A stretch of 64,000 nucleotides of DNA from Microbacterium sp. Leaf159 (GTDB lineage Bacteria > Actinomycetota > Actinomycetes > Actinomycetales > Microbacteriaceae): positions 944,539 through 1,008,538 of the forward strand of contig NZ_LMOU01000001.1 of NCBI RefSeq assembly GCF_001423615.1. Reading direction: 5' to 3'. Shown piece after piece: positions 1 to 7,927 of the stretch. The notes beneath the pieces are model-generated. The model saw only the letters and a program-made list of their open reading frames with translations. It was not told the origin of the DNA and searched no databases. The first letter of the stretch is position 1; each line of letters starts with the position of its first letter. The translations under genes were made by a program, and so were the position numbers.

Positions 1-333
1 CGAATCCTCGACCGTGTAGCGGTAGGCGTTCTTGCCTGCCCACGGCTGCGCGAGCGCATAGCCGATCACGACACCCGCCGGCGAGACGGCGACGAGGAAC
101 GGCAGTCCGAGCCTGCTCAGCAGGGCAAACTTCTCACGCCAGTAGGGGATGCTGCTGCGCCTCTCGTCGAGGGTGACGACGGAGTTGCTCACGAAGTGGT
201 TGTAGATCTCGCGCACGTACGGGAGGTCTCCGGCACGCGCGGCGCGGATCGAGTACGAGAACACGTCGGGCTCGGGCTGCGGGCGCAGATGGCGCGGCAG
301 CACACGGCGGCGATCACCGGGCTCGAACTGCAT
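1..333 (-). CDS. GNAT acetyltransferase, PAT/MnaT-like (partial, C-terminus beyond window)
   Basis: The 111 visible residues run from an ATG at 333 off the left edge. They contain the YVREIYNHFV segment and, near the edge, GYALAQPWAGKNAYRYTVEDS-type sequence. This is the pattern of phosphinothricin/methionine-sulfoximine N-acetyltransferase-like GNAT enzymes, which move acetyl from acetyl-CoA to an amino group of a small molecule; the true substrate is unknown. The catalytic core and C-terminus lie outside the window. A TAAGCT hexamer (340-345, reverse strand) sits exactly 6 nt before the ATG, so the gene may have its own leaderless transcript although it follows ung by only 4 nt. Confidence 0.75.
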   Translation of the reverse strand, partial: MQFEPGDRRRVLPRHLRPQPEPDVFSYSIRAARAGDLPYVREIYNHFVSNSVVTLDERRSSIPYWREKFALLSRLGLPFLVAVSPAGVVIGYALAQPWAGKNAYRYTVEDS

Positions 334-337
334 GCGA

Positions 338-1048
338 TCAGCTTAGACGCGGCTCCCCGTCGACGCGCCAGTCCACGGGAGACGCGCCCTGCCGTTCGAG
401 CAGCTCATTCGCCCGCGAGAACGGCCGGGAACCGAAGAAGCCACGACGCGCGGACAGCGGCGAGGGGTGCGCAGAGGCGATCACGGGCGTATCGCCCAGC
501 AGAGGCTGCAGATTCTCGGCGTCCTTGCCCCAGAGGATCGCGACGAGGGGCCTGTCGCGTGCGACGAGGCTGCGGATCGCCAGCTCGGTCACCGCCTCCC
601 ACCCCCACCGACGATGCGAGCCCGCCTCACCGGGGCGCACGGTCAGCACCCTGTTCAGCAGCAGCACGCCCTGATCGCTCCACGCCGTGAGGTCGCCATG
701 GGGGGCGGGAGGGATGCCGAGATCGGTCTCGCGCTCCTTGTAGATGTTGCCGAGGCTGCGAGGCAGCGGACGGACGTCCCCGTCCACCGCGAAGGACAGT
801 CCGATCGGATGACCGGGAGTCGGATACGGGTCCTGACCGGTGATCAGCACCTTGACCTGCGACATCGGGCGTCGGAACGCGCGCAGCACCTGGTCCCCGG
901 CCGGAAGGTAGCCCCGCCCCGAAGCCTGCTCCTCGCGGAGACGCTCGCCCAGCGCAGTGATCACATCCTGCGCCGGAGCCAGAGCGGTGGCCCACTCGGG
1001 GTCGATCCGGCCGTCGGCGGCGAGTTCGACGAGAGTGCGCGCAGCCAT
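338..1048 (-). CDS. ung: Uracil-DNA glycosylase, family 1
   Basis: This 236-residue enzyme removes uracil from DNA as the first step of base excision repair. The water-activating motif GQDPYP is at residues 71-76 (catalytic Asp73), the uracil-pocket segment [11 protein letters not shown] at 127-137, and the DNA-intercalation loop HPSPLS at 194-199. These are the diagnostic family-1 motifs, and the length is normal for the family. It starts 3 nt after the stop of the upstream SDR gene and ends 4 nt before the GNAT start, so the three genes may be cotranscribed. Nothing is odd in the sequence. Confidence 0.97.
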   Translation of the reverse strand: MAARTLVELAADGRIDPEWATALAPAQDVITALGERLREEQASGRGYLPAGDQVLRAFRRPMSQVKVLITGQDPYPTPGHPIGLSFAVDGDVRPLPRSLGNIYKERETDLGIPPAPHGDLTAWSDQGVLLLNRVLTVRPGEAGSHRRWGWEAVTELAIRSLVARDRPLVAILWGKDAENLQPLLGDTPVIASAHPSPLSARRGFFGSRPFSRANELLERQGASPVDWRVDGEPRLS

Positions 1049-1051
1049 CGA

Positions 1052-1834
1052 TCAGTCGATCGGGCGCACCCGCAGCGGGCCGCGCGCGAGCAGATGGTTC
1101 GCGGACTGCGCCACGGGGCGCATCGTGATGAGGTCGAGGTTCACGTGGCCCGGCGCATCCAGCGCATACGCGATGACATCGGCCACGTCCTCCGCGAGCA
1201 GCGGCGCCTCGACACCCGAGTACACCGCTTCGGCGGCCACCGCGTCACCACCCAGACGGTTGAGCGTGAACTCCTCGGTGTGCACCATCCCGGGAGCGAT
1301 CTCCGCGACACGGATGGGCTCGCCGTTCAACTCGAGGCGCAGGGCGTGCACCAGCATCGACTGCGCGGCCTTCGCCGCGTTGTACCCGCCGCCTCCCGCA
1401 TAGGCGACCTGCGCGGCGGTCGAGGTCACGAACACCGTGTCCGCGTGCCCGTCTGCCGCGGCCGCGCGACGCAGCAGGGGCAGCATCCCCGCGACCAGCC
1501 GCTGGCTGGACAGGACGTTGGCGTCGTACATCCACTGCCAGTCGGCGGTCGAGGCGTTCTCGACGCGATCGGTGCCGCGCGCTCCGCCCGCGACCTGCAC
1601 GAGTGCATGCACGGGACCTGAGGCCTCGAGCTCTCGGATCAGCGCCGCCACGGCATCCGGATCCGTCAGGTCGCAGGCGATCGTCGATGCCCCGGTCTCC
1701 TCCGAGAGCGCGGCCAGACGGGATGCGCGTCTGGCGACGCCCACGACTCCCCACCCGCGGGCGCGCAGAGCACGCACCGTCGCCTCCCCGATTCCGGAAC
1801 TCGCACCGGTCACCACTGCACGCCTGTTCACCAT
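1052..1834 (-). CDS. Short-chain dehydrogenase/reductase
   Basis: A 260-residue classical SDR, a cytosolic NAD(P)-dependent oxidoreductase. The cofactor motif TGASSGIG is at residues 9-16, and the active site shows Ser138, Tyr151 and Lys155 (YNAAKAA). The Rossmann region carries VAGGA where NNAG is usual. The substrate cannot be told. The start ATG overlaps the stop of the EamA gene by 7 nt. A TACGGT hexamer lies 6 nt upstream (1841-1846) inside the EamA coding end, followed by GGAGGC, so both coupled translation and an internal leaderless promoter are possible. Confidence 0.9.
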   Translation of the reverse strand: MVNRRAVVTGASSGIGEATVRALRARGWGVVGVARRASRLAALSEETGASTIACDLTDPDAVAALIRELEASGPVHALVQVAGGARGTDRVENASTADWQWMYDANVLSSQRLVAGMLPLLRRAAAADGHADTVFVTSTAAQVAYAGGGGYNAAKAAQSMLVHALRLELNGEPIRVAEIAPGMVHTEEFTLNRLGGDAVAAEAVYSGVEAPLLAEDVADVIAYALDAPGHVNLDLITMRPVAQSANHLLARGPLRVRPID

Positions 1835-2802
1835 GCCTCCACCGTACGATGTTCCGGCCGCGAACGCGGGCGCACGCCGTCGGGTCGCGTTTTCCGGTCA
1901 TCATCGTCGGGGCGGGAGTCTCCGATGAGGACGACGGCGACTCCGATTCCGCACAGCACGAATCCGATGACGGTGACGAGGGTGAGCGGCTCCCCGAGCA
2001 GCATCCCACCGGCGAGCGAGGTGGTCGGCGCGATCAGGAACAGCAGCGCCTGAAGTGCGGTGATGCCCACCCGTCGCAGAAGCCACCAGTAGAGGCCGTA
2101 CGCCGCCAGGGTCGGGAACACGGCGGTCAGGACGACCGCGAGCCAGAACGACGCCGACGACGGCGGGGTCAAGGCGCCTGCCACTGCCGCGATCACCAGC
2201 AGCAGCACCGCCGTCACCGTGACGTGGACCGTGAGAGTCAGGAGCACCCCGGTCTCCACCGACGACTTGCGCTGCAGCAGCGTTCCGACGATGAGGCACA
2301 CCATCGCGACGGCAGGCAGGAGATAGGCGACCAGCGGGGCAGCCGAGGATCCGAACTGCGAGCGCACGACCAGGAGGACTCCGACCGCCCCGACCCCGAG
2401 TCCCACCCACTGCGAACCTCGCACGCGCAGACCGAGCACCGGACCGACGAGCACGGCGACCACGAGCGGCTGCACGGCGTCGATCAGAGCGACCGTTCCC
2501 GTCGCGATGCCCGCGGCGACGGACCCGTAGACCGCGACGCAGTAGCCGAACTGCGCGAAGAGTCCGATCGACGCCTGAGCGCGCAGATCACGACCGCTCA
2601 CTCCCCTGCCCGCGCCGGTGATCAGGACGACGGCGAGGAGGACCACGGCGAGCGGCACGAAGCGCCAGACGAGGAGCGTCAGTGCAGAGACGTCGACGGT
2701 GGCGAACGCCGGGATGATGAACCCCGAGCTCCAGGTCACGACGAAGGCGGCCGAGGCGGCGACCGTCCCCACAGCACGAAGTACACCGATCTGTTTACTC
2801 AT
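1828..2802 (-). CDS. EamA/DMT-family transporter
   Basis: A 324-residue integral membrane protein with about ten hydrophobic segments arranged as two EamA repeats. This is the fold of drug/metabolite-superfamily exporters (RhtA, YdcZ and relatives). A positively charged, disordered tail follows the last helix. I chose the ATG at 2802 (MSKQIG) because the longer frame to 2838 would translate through a large palindrome. The gene is divergent from a TetR gene whose start is only 34 nt away, so it is probably the regulator's target and exports the regulator's ligand; the ligand is unknown. TATAGT lies 7 nt before the ATG and no Shine-Dalgarno is present, suggesting a leaderless mRNA. Confidence 0.88.
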   Translation of the reverse strand: MSKQIGVLRAVGTVAASAAFVVTWSSGFIIPAFATVDVSALTLLVWRFVPLAVVLLAVVLITGAGRGVSGRDLRAQASIGLFAQFGYCVAVYGSVAAGIATGTVALIDAVQPLVVAVLVGPVLGLRVRGSQWVGLGVGAVGVLLVVRSQFGSSAAPLVAYLLPAVAMVCLIVGTLLQRKSSVETGVLLTLTVHVTVTAVLLLVIAAVAGALTPPSSASFWLAVVLTAVFPTLAAYGLYWWLLRRVGITALQALLFLIAPTTSLAGGMLLGEPLTLVTVIGFVLCGIGVAVVLIGDSRPDDDDRKTRPDGVRPRSRPEHRTVEAW

Positions 2803-2839
2803 GGGAATGACTATACAGACTGGTATAGTCATTCCCATG
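2800..2839. promoter_or_regulatory. 40-bp palindromic operator/promoter spanning both start codons
   Basis: Two perfect 17-nt inverted arms (2800-2816 and 2823-2839, arm CATGGGAATGACTATAC) flank the 6-nt centre AGACTG. The outermost three bases of each arm are the ATG codons of the EamA (reverse) and TetR (forward) genes. Each arm also holds a TATAGT -10 hexamer 7 nt before its ATG; the forward one is extended by an upstream TG. Promoters, initiation sites and presumed TetR operator therefore coincide. Autoregulation by the TetR protein is inferred. Confidence 0.85.
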
Positions 2840-3427
2840 GCGCAGTCGGTTCCGGAACTCGTCCCCCTGACCCCGGGAGGACGGAGTGTCCTCGACGCGG
2901 CTTCGAGGCTCTTCTACGAGCGAGGCATCCACGCCGTGGGCGTCGACACGATCGCCGAGGCCGCCGGGGTCACGAAGAAGACGCTCTACGACCGGTTCGG
3001 GTCGAAGGAGGCCCTGGTCGTCTCCTATCTGCAGCACCGTGACGCCCGATGGCGCGACCACGTCGCGTCAGAGCTCGCACGAGTGCCGGAACCCGGCCCC
3101 GAGCGCGTGCTCGCGATCTTCGATGCCGCGATCTCATGGTCGGACGAGAACAGCCCCAAGGGGTGCAGCGCCATCAACGCTCGCGCCGAGATCGGCGAGG
3201 GCAACGACGACCACCCGGTGTTCCCCGAGGTCTCCCGGCAGAAGATCTGGCTGCTCGACGTCTTCGAGGAGCTCTGCGCCGAGGCCGGCGTGCGCGATCC
3301 CCGCGCGACGGCCCAGGCGATGATGCTGCTCTACGAGGGCGCGATCGTCACGGTGGGCATGGCGACGTTCGCCGAACCGTTCGCGATCGCGCGCACGTGG
3401 GCTGCGGCGCTGCTGGCGCAGGACTGA
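2837..3427 (+). CDS. TetR/AcrR-family transcriptional regulator
   Basis: A 196-residue one-component repressor. The N-terminal helix-turn-helix is at about residues 36-55 (VDTIAEAAGVTKKTLYDRF), followed by an all-helical ligand domain typical of TetR C-terminal domains. The ATG at 2837 begins at the outer edge of the palindrome; the longer frame upstream is rejected because it would read the operator. Divergent to an EamA exporter, it most likely represses both genes and is released by the exporter's substrate. The segment SPKGCSAINARAEI resembles that of YxaF/LmrA-type TetR proteins. No Shine-Dalgarno precedes the ATG, and the -10 hexamer predicts transcription starting at or next to the A of ATG. 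Confidence 0.9.
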   Translation: MAQSVPELVPLTPGGRSVLDAASRLFYERGIHAVGVDTIAEAAGVTKKTLYDRFGSKEALVVSYLQHRDARWRDHVASELARVPEPGPERVLAIFDAAISWSDENSPKGCSAINARAEIGEGNDDHPVFPEVSRQKIWLLDVFEELCAEAGVRDPRATAQAMMLLYEGAIVTVGMATFAEPFAIARTWAAALLAQD

Positions 3428-3490
3428 GCGGCGGACGGCTCCGTCCGCGCGCGCGGCCCGTGTTCATTACGTCACATTTCCCACTCACTG

Positions 3491-3517
3491 TTGACAACCT
3501 CCGATATTCCGTACTGT
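3491..3517 (+). promoter_or_regulatory. Probable sigma-70-type promoter of metY
   Basis: TTGACA (3491-3496) and TACTGT (3512-3517) are separated by 15 nt, a short but acceptable spacer. Transcription would begin near 3524, giving an untranslated leader of about 47 nt that ends in a purine-rich Shine-Dalgarno (AGGGGGA). I see no riboswitch-like structure in the leader. Confidence 0.55.
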
Positions 3518-3570
3518 CGCTTGCAACGACATCAGTCGAATCGACCTTCCAACAGTTCCAGGGGGAACAC

Positions 3571-4893
3571 ATGTCCGCACCCGAGACCTGGCGTTTCGAG
3601 ACCAAGCAGATCCACTCCGGCGCTGCTCCCGACCCGGTGACCAAGGCCCGCGCCACGCCGATCTACCAGACCACGTCCTACGTGTTCGACAGCGCCGACC
3701 ACGCGGCGAACCTGTTCGCACTGGCCGAGTTCGGCAACATCTACACCCGCATCCAGAACCCGACCCAGGACGTCCTGGAGCAGCGCCTCGCGGCGCTCGA
3801 GGGGGGCACCGGCGCCCTCGTCCTCTCCAGCGGCCAGGCGGCGTCCACGTTCGCGGTTCTGAACATCGCGCAGGCCGGCGACCACATCGTGTCGTCGAGC
3901 TCGATCTACGGCGGCACGTACAACCTGTTCAAGTACACCCTCGCGAAGCTCGGCATCGAGGTCACGTTCGTCGAGAACCAGGACGACCCCGAAGAGTGGC
4001 GCCGCGCGATCCGCCCGAACACGAAGCTGTTCTTCGCCGAGACCATCGGCAACCCGCAGATCAACATCCTCGACATCCGCACCGTCGCCGACGTCGCGCA
4101 CGAGGGCGGCGTGCCGCTGATCGTCGACAACACGATCGCGACCCCGTACCTGATCCGTCCGTTCGAGCACGGCGCCGACATCGTCGTGCACTCGGTCACG
4201 AAGTTCCTCGGCGGCCACGGCACCACCATCGGCGGCGCGATCATCGACGGCGGCACGTTCGAGTGGTCGAAGAACGTCGAGCGGTTCCCCGGCCTCACCG
4301 AGCCCGACCCCTCGTATCACGGTGCCAGCTACACGGCGGCCGTCGGCGACCCGCTCGCCTACATCATCAAGGCGCGCGTGCAGCTGCTCCGCGACCTCGG
4401 ATCGGCCATCGCGCCGCAGAGCGCCTGGAACCTCATCCAGGGCATCGAGACGCTGTCGCTGCGCATCGAGCGCCACGTGCAGAACGCCCAGGAGATCGCC
4501 GAGTGGCTCGACAGCCGCGACGACGTCGCCTCGGTGAACTACTCCGGCCTGCCCTCCTCCCCCTGGTACGCCAAGGCGAACCAGTACGCCCCCAAGGGCG
4601 TCGGCGCCGTGCTGTCGTTCGAGCTGAAGGGCGGTGTGGAGGCCGGCCGCGAGTTCGTCAACAGCCTGTCGCTGTTCAGCCACCTCGCCAACATCGGCGA
4701 CGTGCGCTCGCTCGTGATCCACCCCGCGTCGACCACGCACGCGCAGCTCACGCCCGAGCAGCAGCTCACGGCCGGCGTCACGCCCGGCCTCGTGCGCCTG
4801 TCCGTCGGCATCGAGAACATCGACGACCTCAAGGCAGACCTCGACGAGGCTCTCGCTGCGGCTCGCCGCGTGTCGGAGGCCGCTCGCGCCTGA
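3571..4893 (+). CDS. metY: O-acetylhomoserine sulfhydrylase (aminocarboxypropyltransferase)
   Basis: A 440-residue PLP enzyme of the Cys/Met metabolism family that makes homocysteine directly from O-acetylhomoserine and sulfide. The PLP lysine is Lys211 in SVTKFLGGHG, the cofactor aspartate is in VDNTIATPYL (Asp186), and the ring-stacking region YGGTYNLF is at 113-120. The long form with TYTRIQNPT-like sequence near residue 58 fits MetY rather than MetB or MetC. The start ATG follows AGGGGGAACAC. The gene has its own promoter and ends at a strong hairpin. metX, which supplies its substrate, lies 1.2 kb downstream with one unrelated gene between. Confidence 0.95.
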   Translation: MSAPETWRFETKQIHSGAAPDPVTKARATPIYQTTSYVFDSADHAANLFALAEFGNIYTRIQNPTQDVLEQRLAALEGGTGALVLSSGQAASTFAVLNIAQAGDHIVSSSSIYGGTYNLFKYTLAKLGIEVTFVENQDDPEEWRRAIRPNTKLFFAETIGNPQINILDIRTVADVAHEGGVPLIVDNTIATPYLIRPFEHGADIVVHSVTKFLGGHGTTIGGAIIDGGTFEWSKNVERFPGLTEPDPSYHGASYTAAVGDPLAYIIKARVQLLRDLGSAIAPQSAWNLIQGIETLSLRIERHVQNAQEIAEWLDSRDDVASVNYSGLPSSPWYAKANQYAPKGVGAVLSFELKGGVEAGREFVNSLSLFSHLANIGDVRSLVIHPASTTHAQLTPEQQLTAGVTPGLVRLSVGIENIDDLKADLDEALAAARRVSEAARA

Positions 4894-4911
4894 TCCGGCG
4901 CTCAGATGTCA

Positions 4912-4945
4912 GGAGATGCCCCGGGCTGCGGCTCGGGGCATCTCC
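4912..4945 (+). terminator. Hairpin terminator after metY
   Basis: A 12-bp perfect stem (GGAGATGCCCCG at 4912-4923, CGGGGCATCTCC at 4934-4945) with a 10-nt loop begins 18 nt after the metY stop. No T-run follows, as is common for actinobacterial terminators. Confidence 0.7.
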
Positions 4946-5042
4946 GCGTCCAGCGCCGGGCCTCCCTGCGCCGGGCGAGCAGCACGCTCGGCTGGCGCAC
5001 AGACGTCTGCGTCGAGAATGGGAAGCCTGCCCGGAGGAGCCC

Positions 5043-5981
5043 ATGATCGACGTCACCACGAAGCCGACCGCCCGTCGGCGCGCATCCGCGCCTGCCGGAC
5101 GCGTCATCGCAGTGGTCGGAGTGGCTCTTCTCGTCGGGATCATCTGCACCTGGGTCCCCGGCGTCGTCGGCACCGCTGCAGCCGCTGCTCTGCCGTGGTG
5201 CGGGCTCGCCCTCGCCGTGCTCGTCGTCTTCGCGCTGACCCTGGCGCGCCGCGTCACGCTCGTGCTGCTCGCACCCGTCCTCGTCTGGGCCCTCGCGATG
5301 CTGCCGTCCGCGCCCGGTCTCGTCGCAGCCTCGCCTCCGCAGAGCACGCCGATCGAGATCGTCAGCCAGAACGTGCGCGCCCACTCGGGAGGAGCGGCGG
5401 CCTCGGCGGCCGAGCTCGCCGACATGTCCGCCGACGTGATCGCCCTCACCGAGCTCGACGGCGACAGCCTCGCAGCCGCACGGGACACCCTCGCCTCTGC
5501 ATACCCGCACTCGTACGCGATCGGCACGGTGGCAGTCTGGAGCCGCTATCCGATCGCGGACGCACAGCCGCTGACCCTCGGGCTCGACTGGAAGCGCGCG
5601 CTCCGGGTCGTCGTGAACACGCCGGATGCCGACGTCGCCGTGTACGTCATGCACGCGGCGTCCGTGCGTCTCGGCGTGCAGCAGGAGCGCGACACGATGC
5701 TCTCGGGGATCGCCGACGCCGTCGCCTCCGACCCCGCGGAGTCGATCGTGGTCGTGGGCGACTTCAACGCCGCATCAGCCGACCCGGCCCTCAGCGCCGT
5801 CCGGGCGCAGCTCGACTGGGTCAGACCGACCGACGGCACCCTCGGCCTCACCTGGCCCGCAGCGCTTCCCCTCGCCCGCATCGATCACGTCTTCGTGCGA
5901 GGACTGACGGTGCTCGCATCGACGACGGCGCGCGTCGGGAACAGCGATCACCTCGCCACGGTCACGGCCCTCGCCGGCTGA
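5043..5981 (+). CDS. Membrane-anchored endonuclease/exonuclease/phosphatase-family hydrolase
   Basis: A 312-residue protein with three hydrophobic segments in residues 20-90 followed by an extracytoplasmic EEP (DNase I-like) domain. Family catalytic elements are visible: SQNVRA (Asn110), TELDGD (Glu137), VVGDFNAA (Asp240, Asn242), RIDHVF near 283 and NSDHLATV near 302. EEP enzymes are metal-dependent phosphoesterases acting on nucleic acids or phospholipid and sugar phosphates; the substrate here is unknown. The start is supported by GGAGGA five nt before the ATG. The gene sits between metY and metX, but nothing in it suggests a role in methionine synthesis. Confidence 0.85.
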   Translation: MIDVTTKPTARRRASAPAGRVIAVVGVALLVGIICTWVPGVVGTAAAAALPWCGLALAVLVVFALTLARRVTLVLLAPVLVWALAMLPSAPGLVAASPPQSTPIEIVSQNVRAHSGGAAASAAELADMSADVIALTELDGDSLAAARDTLASAYPHSYAIGTVAVWSRYPIADAQPLTLGLDWKRALRVVVNTPDADVAVYVMHAASVRLGVQQERDTMLSGIADAVASDPAESIVVVGDFNAASADPALSAVRAQLDWVRPTDGTLGLTWPAALPLARIDHVFVRGLTVLASTTARVGNSDHLATVTALAG

Positions 5982-6067
5982 GAGCCATCGCGCCGCGGCC
6001 TCCACGCGACGCACCCGGGAACCGTAACGTTCGTCCGACGCATCGCCTGCCGGGCGAGAATGGAAGC

Positions 6068-7276
6068 ATGGACTGGCAGACGACCTCTGAAGACACGGTG
6101 CCCTCGGCGCCCGTGACGGAGGCCGACGTACGTCTGCTCCGCGCGCGACCACCCGCGACCGGCGCCTGGCGCGACGGAGACCCCGCCGGCGGACGCCGAT
6201 TCACCTCCTTCGGCGCCTTCCCCACCGAGAGCGGCTCGGAGCTCCCCGGCATCCGCCTCGCCTATGAGACCTGGGGAGAGCTGAATGCAGCGCGCGACAA
6301 CGCGATCCTGATCCTGCACGCTCTCACCGGCGACAGCCACGTGCGCGGAGCCGCCGGGGCCGGTCACCCCACCACCGGCTGGTGGGACGACATCGTCGGA
6401 CCGGGTGCACCGATCGACACCGACCGCTGGTTCGTCATCGCGCCGAACATGCTGGGCGGATGCCAGGGTTCCACGGGGCCGGCGAGCATCGCGCCGTCCG
6501 GGTACGAGTGGGCGTCGCGATTCCCGTATCTGACGATCCGCGACCAGGTCGCCGCCCAGGTGCGACTCGCCGATGTTCTCGGCATCGACGTCTGGGCAGC
6601 CGTCGTCGGCGGCTCAATGGGCGGCATGCATGCGCTCGAATGGGCGGTCTCGCATCCTGAGCGCGTCGAGCGCCTCGCCGTGCTCTCGTCTCCCCCGGTG
6701 ACGACCGCCGACCAGATCGCGCTCAACACGGTGCAGCTCGAGACCATCCGCATGGATCCGCGCTTCCAGGGCGGCGAGTACTACGACCTCGCCGACGGAG
6801 ACGGTCCGCACCGTGGCCTGGCTCTCGCCCGCCGCATGGCGCTGCTGAGCTACCGGAGCCCCATCGAACTCAATCAGCGGTTCCAGCGCTCGTGGCAGTC
6901 GGGGGTGTCGCCACTCGGGCACGGCGGACGATTCGCGGTCGAGTCGTACCTCGACTTCCACGGCAACAAGTTCACCCGACGGTTCGACGCGAACAGCTAC
7001 ATCACCGTCGTCGAGGCGATGAACTCGCACGACGTCGGACGCGACCGCGGAGGGGTCGAGGAGGCGCTCCGCACCGTGACCGCCACCACCCTCGTGCTCG
7101 GGATCGACAGCGACAGGTTGTTCCCCGTCGACGGACAGCACCGCATCGCGCGGAGCATCCCGAACACCCTCGACGGCGACGAGGCAGTCGTCCTCAGCAG
7201 CGACTTCGGGCACGACGGGTTCCTCATCGAGACCGAAGCCGTCGGAAGGCATCTGCGACGGCTGCTCGACAGCTAG
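6068..7276 (+). CDS. metX: Homoserine O-acetyltransferase
   Basis: A 402-residue alpha/beta-hydrolase-fold enzyme that acetylates homoserine with acetyl-CoA, making the substrate of MetY. The nucleophile elbow GGSMGG gives Ser183; the rest of the triad fits Asp349 (GIDSDRLF) and His382 (FGHDGFL). Conserved LHALTGDSH and PNMLGGCQGSTGP stretches are typical of MetX. GAGAAT is exactly 6 nt before the ATG, giving a likely leaderless start. Its TAG stop lies in the palindrome AGCTAGCT, shared with the stop of the convergent NUDIX gene (4-nt tail overlap). Confidence 0.96.
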   Translation: MDWQTTSEDTVPSAPVTEADVRLLRARPPATGAWRDGDPAGGRRFTSFGAFPTESGSELPGIRLAYETWGELNAARDNAILILHALTGDSHVRGAAGAGHPTTGWWDDIVGPGAPIDTDRWFVIAPNMLGGCQGSTGPASIAPSGYEWASRFPYLTIRDQVAAQVRLADVLGIDVWAAVVGGSMGGMHALEWAVSHPERVERLAVLSSPPVTTADQIALNTVQLETIRMDPRFQGGEYYDLADGDGPHRGLALARRMALLSYRSPIELNQRFQRSWQSGVSPLGHGGRFAVESYLDFHGNKFTRRFDANSYITVVEAMNSHDVGRDRGGVEEALRTVTATTLVLGIDSDRLFPVDGQHRIARSIPNTLDGDEAVVLSSDFGHDGFLIETEAVGRHLRRLLDS

Positions 7277-7899
7277 CTCGGAACGATCCGCCACGGCAGC
7301 GAGCCGGTCTCGAGCCGCAGCCCCTCCCACTCGAAGGCGGTGCCGAGGTCGGATTCGACGACCCTCGTCGAGAAGTGACGCGCGACGCCACCTGCCGAGA
7401 GTGCCTCCTCGGTGCTCTCGAACCCGCTCAGCTGATGCAGCGTCACCCAGGTCGGGGGAAAGAGCATCCATTCCCCGGTGGAGTGCTTCCGCAGCGCGTC
7501 AGCGGGCGTGATCCAGGTCGCATCGACGACCTCGTCGGCAGAGACCCGCAGCGCACCGTCCTGGGCATCCGGGGCATCCGTGACATCCGCGAGGAAGAAC
7601 CAGGTCCTGATGCGGATCGGCGCCTCGGCCGGCGGCTGCCATCGGGACACGACGACAGGGTCGGCGATGACGAGGCCGACCTCTTCGAACGTCTCGCGGA
7701 CGGCAGCGCGACGGGCGTCGTCCTGCTCATCGTCGCCGTCTCGGCGATCGCCCCGCTCGACCTTGCCTCCCGGGAAGACCCAGGCGCCGGGGAAGGAACC
7801 GCGGTCGGGGCGACGCATCAGCAGCACCTCGAAGCCTTGAGCGGCGGGTCTCAGCAGCACAGCCGTTCCTGCGACGGGAAGATCGTCTGGCTCGGTCAC
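7273..7899 (-). CDS. NUDIX hydrolase (NUDT19/CoA-diphosphatase-like)
   Basis: A 208-residue cytosolic NUDIX protein that would cleave a nucleoside diphosphate linked to another moiety. The box begins with FPGGKVERGD (residues 42-51), has an insertion of about 11 acidic residues, and resumes with RETFEEVGL (68-76). The split box and the later FPPTWVTLHQL segment resemble NUDT19-type or CoA-pyrophosphatase-like proteins, but substrate assignment is only a guess. The start is GTG at 7899 with TAGAGT exactly 6 nt upstream (7906-7911), so a leaderless transcript is likely. It converges on metX with a 4-nt overlap. Confidence 0.88.
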   Translation of the reverse strand: MTEPDDLPVAGTAVLLRPAAQGFEVLLMRRPDRGSFPGAWVFPGGKVERGDRRDGDDEQDDARRAAVRETFEEVGLVIADPVVVSRWQPPAEAPIRIRTWFFLADVTDAPDAQDGALRVSADEVVDATWITPADALRKHSTGEWMLFPPTWVTLHQLSGFESTEEALSAGGVARHFSTRVVESDLGTAFEWEGLRLETGSLPWRIVPS

Positions 7900-7927
7900 A
7901 CGCTCACTCTACGACCGCGATGCCGGG

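Noticed and set aside
3518..3570. A SAM or other riboswitch in the metY leader
   Set aside because: The leader is only about 47 nt and I find no conserved fold in it.
3532..4740. A 402-codon reverse frame opposite metY
   Set aside because: It lacks recognisable domains, whereas the forward frame encodes an unmistakable PLP enzyme.
5043..5981. The EEP-family gene considered part of the methionine pathway because it lies between metY and metX
   Set aside because: It has its own ribosome binding site after the metY terminator, encodes a membrane-anchored phosphoesterase, and has no link to sulfur chemistry.
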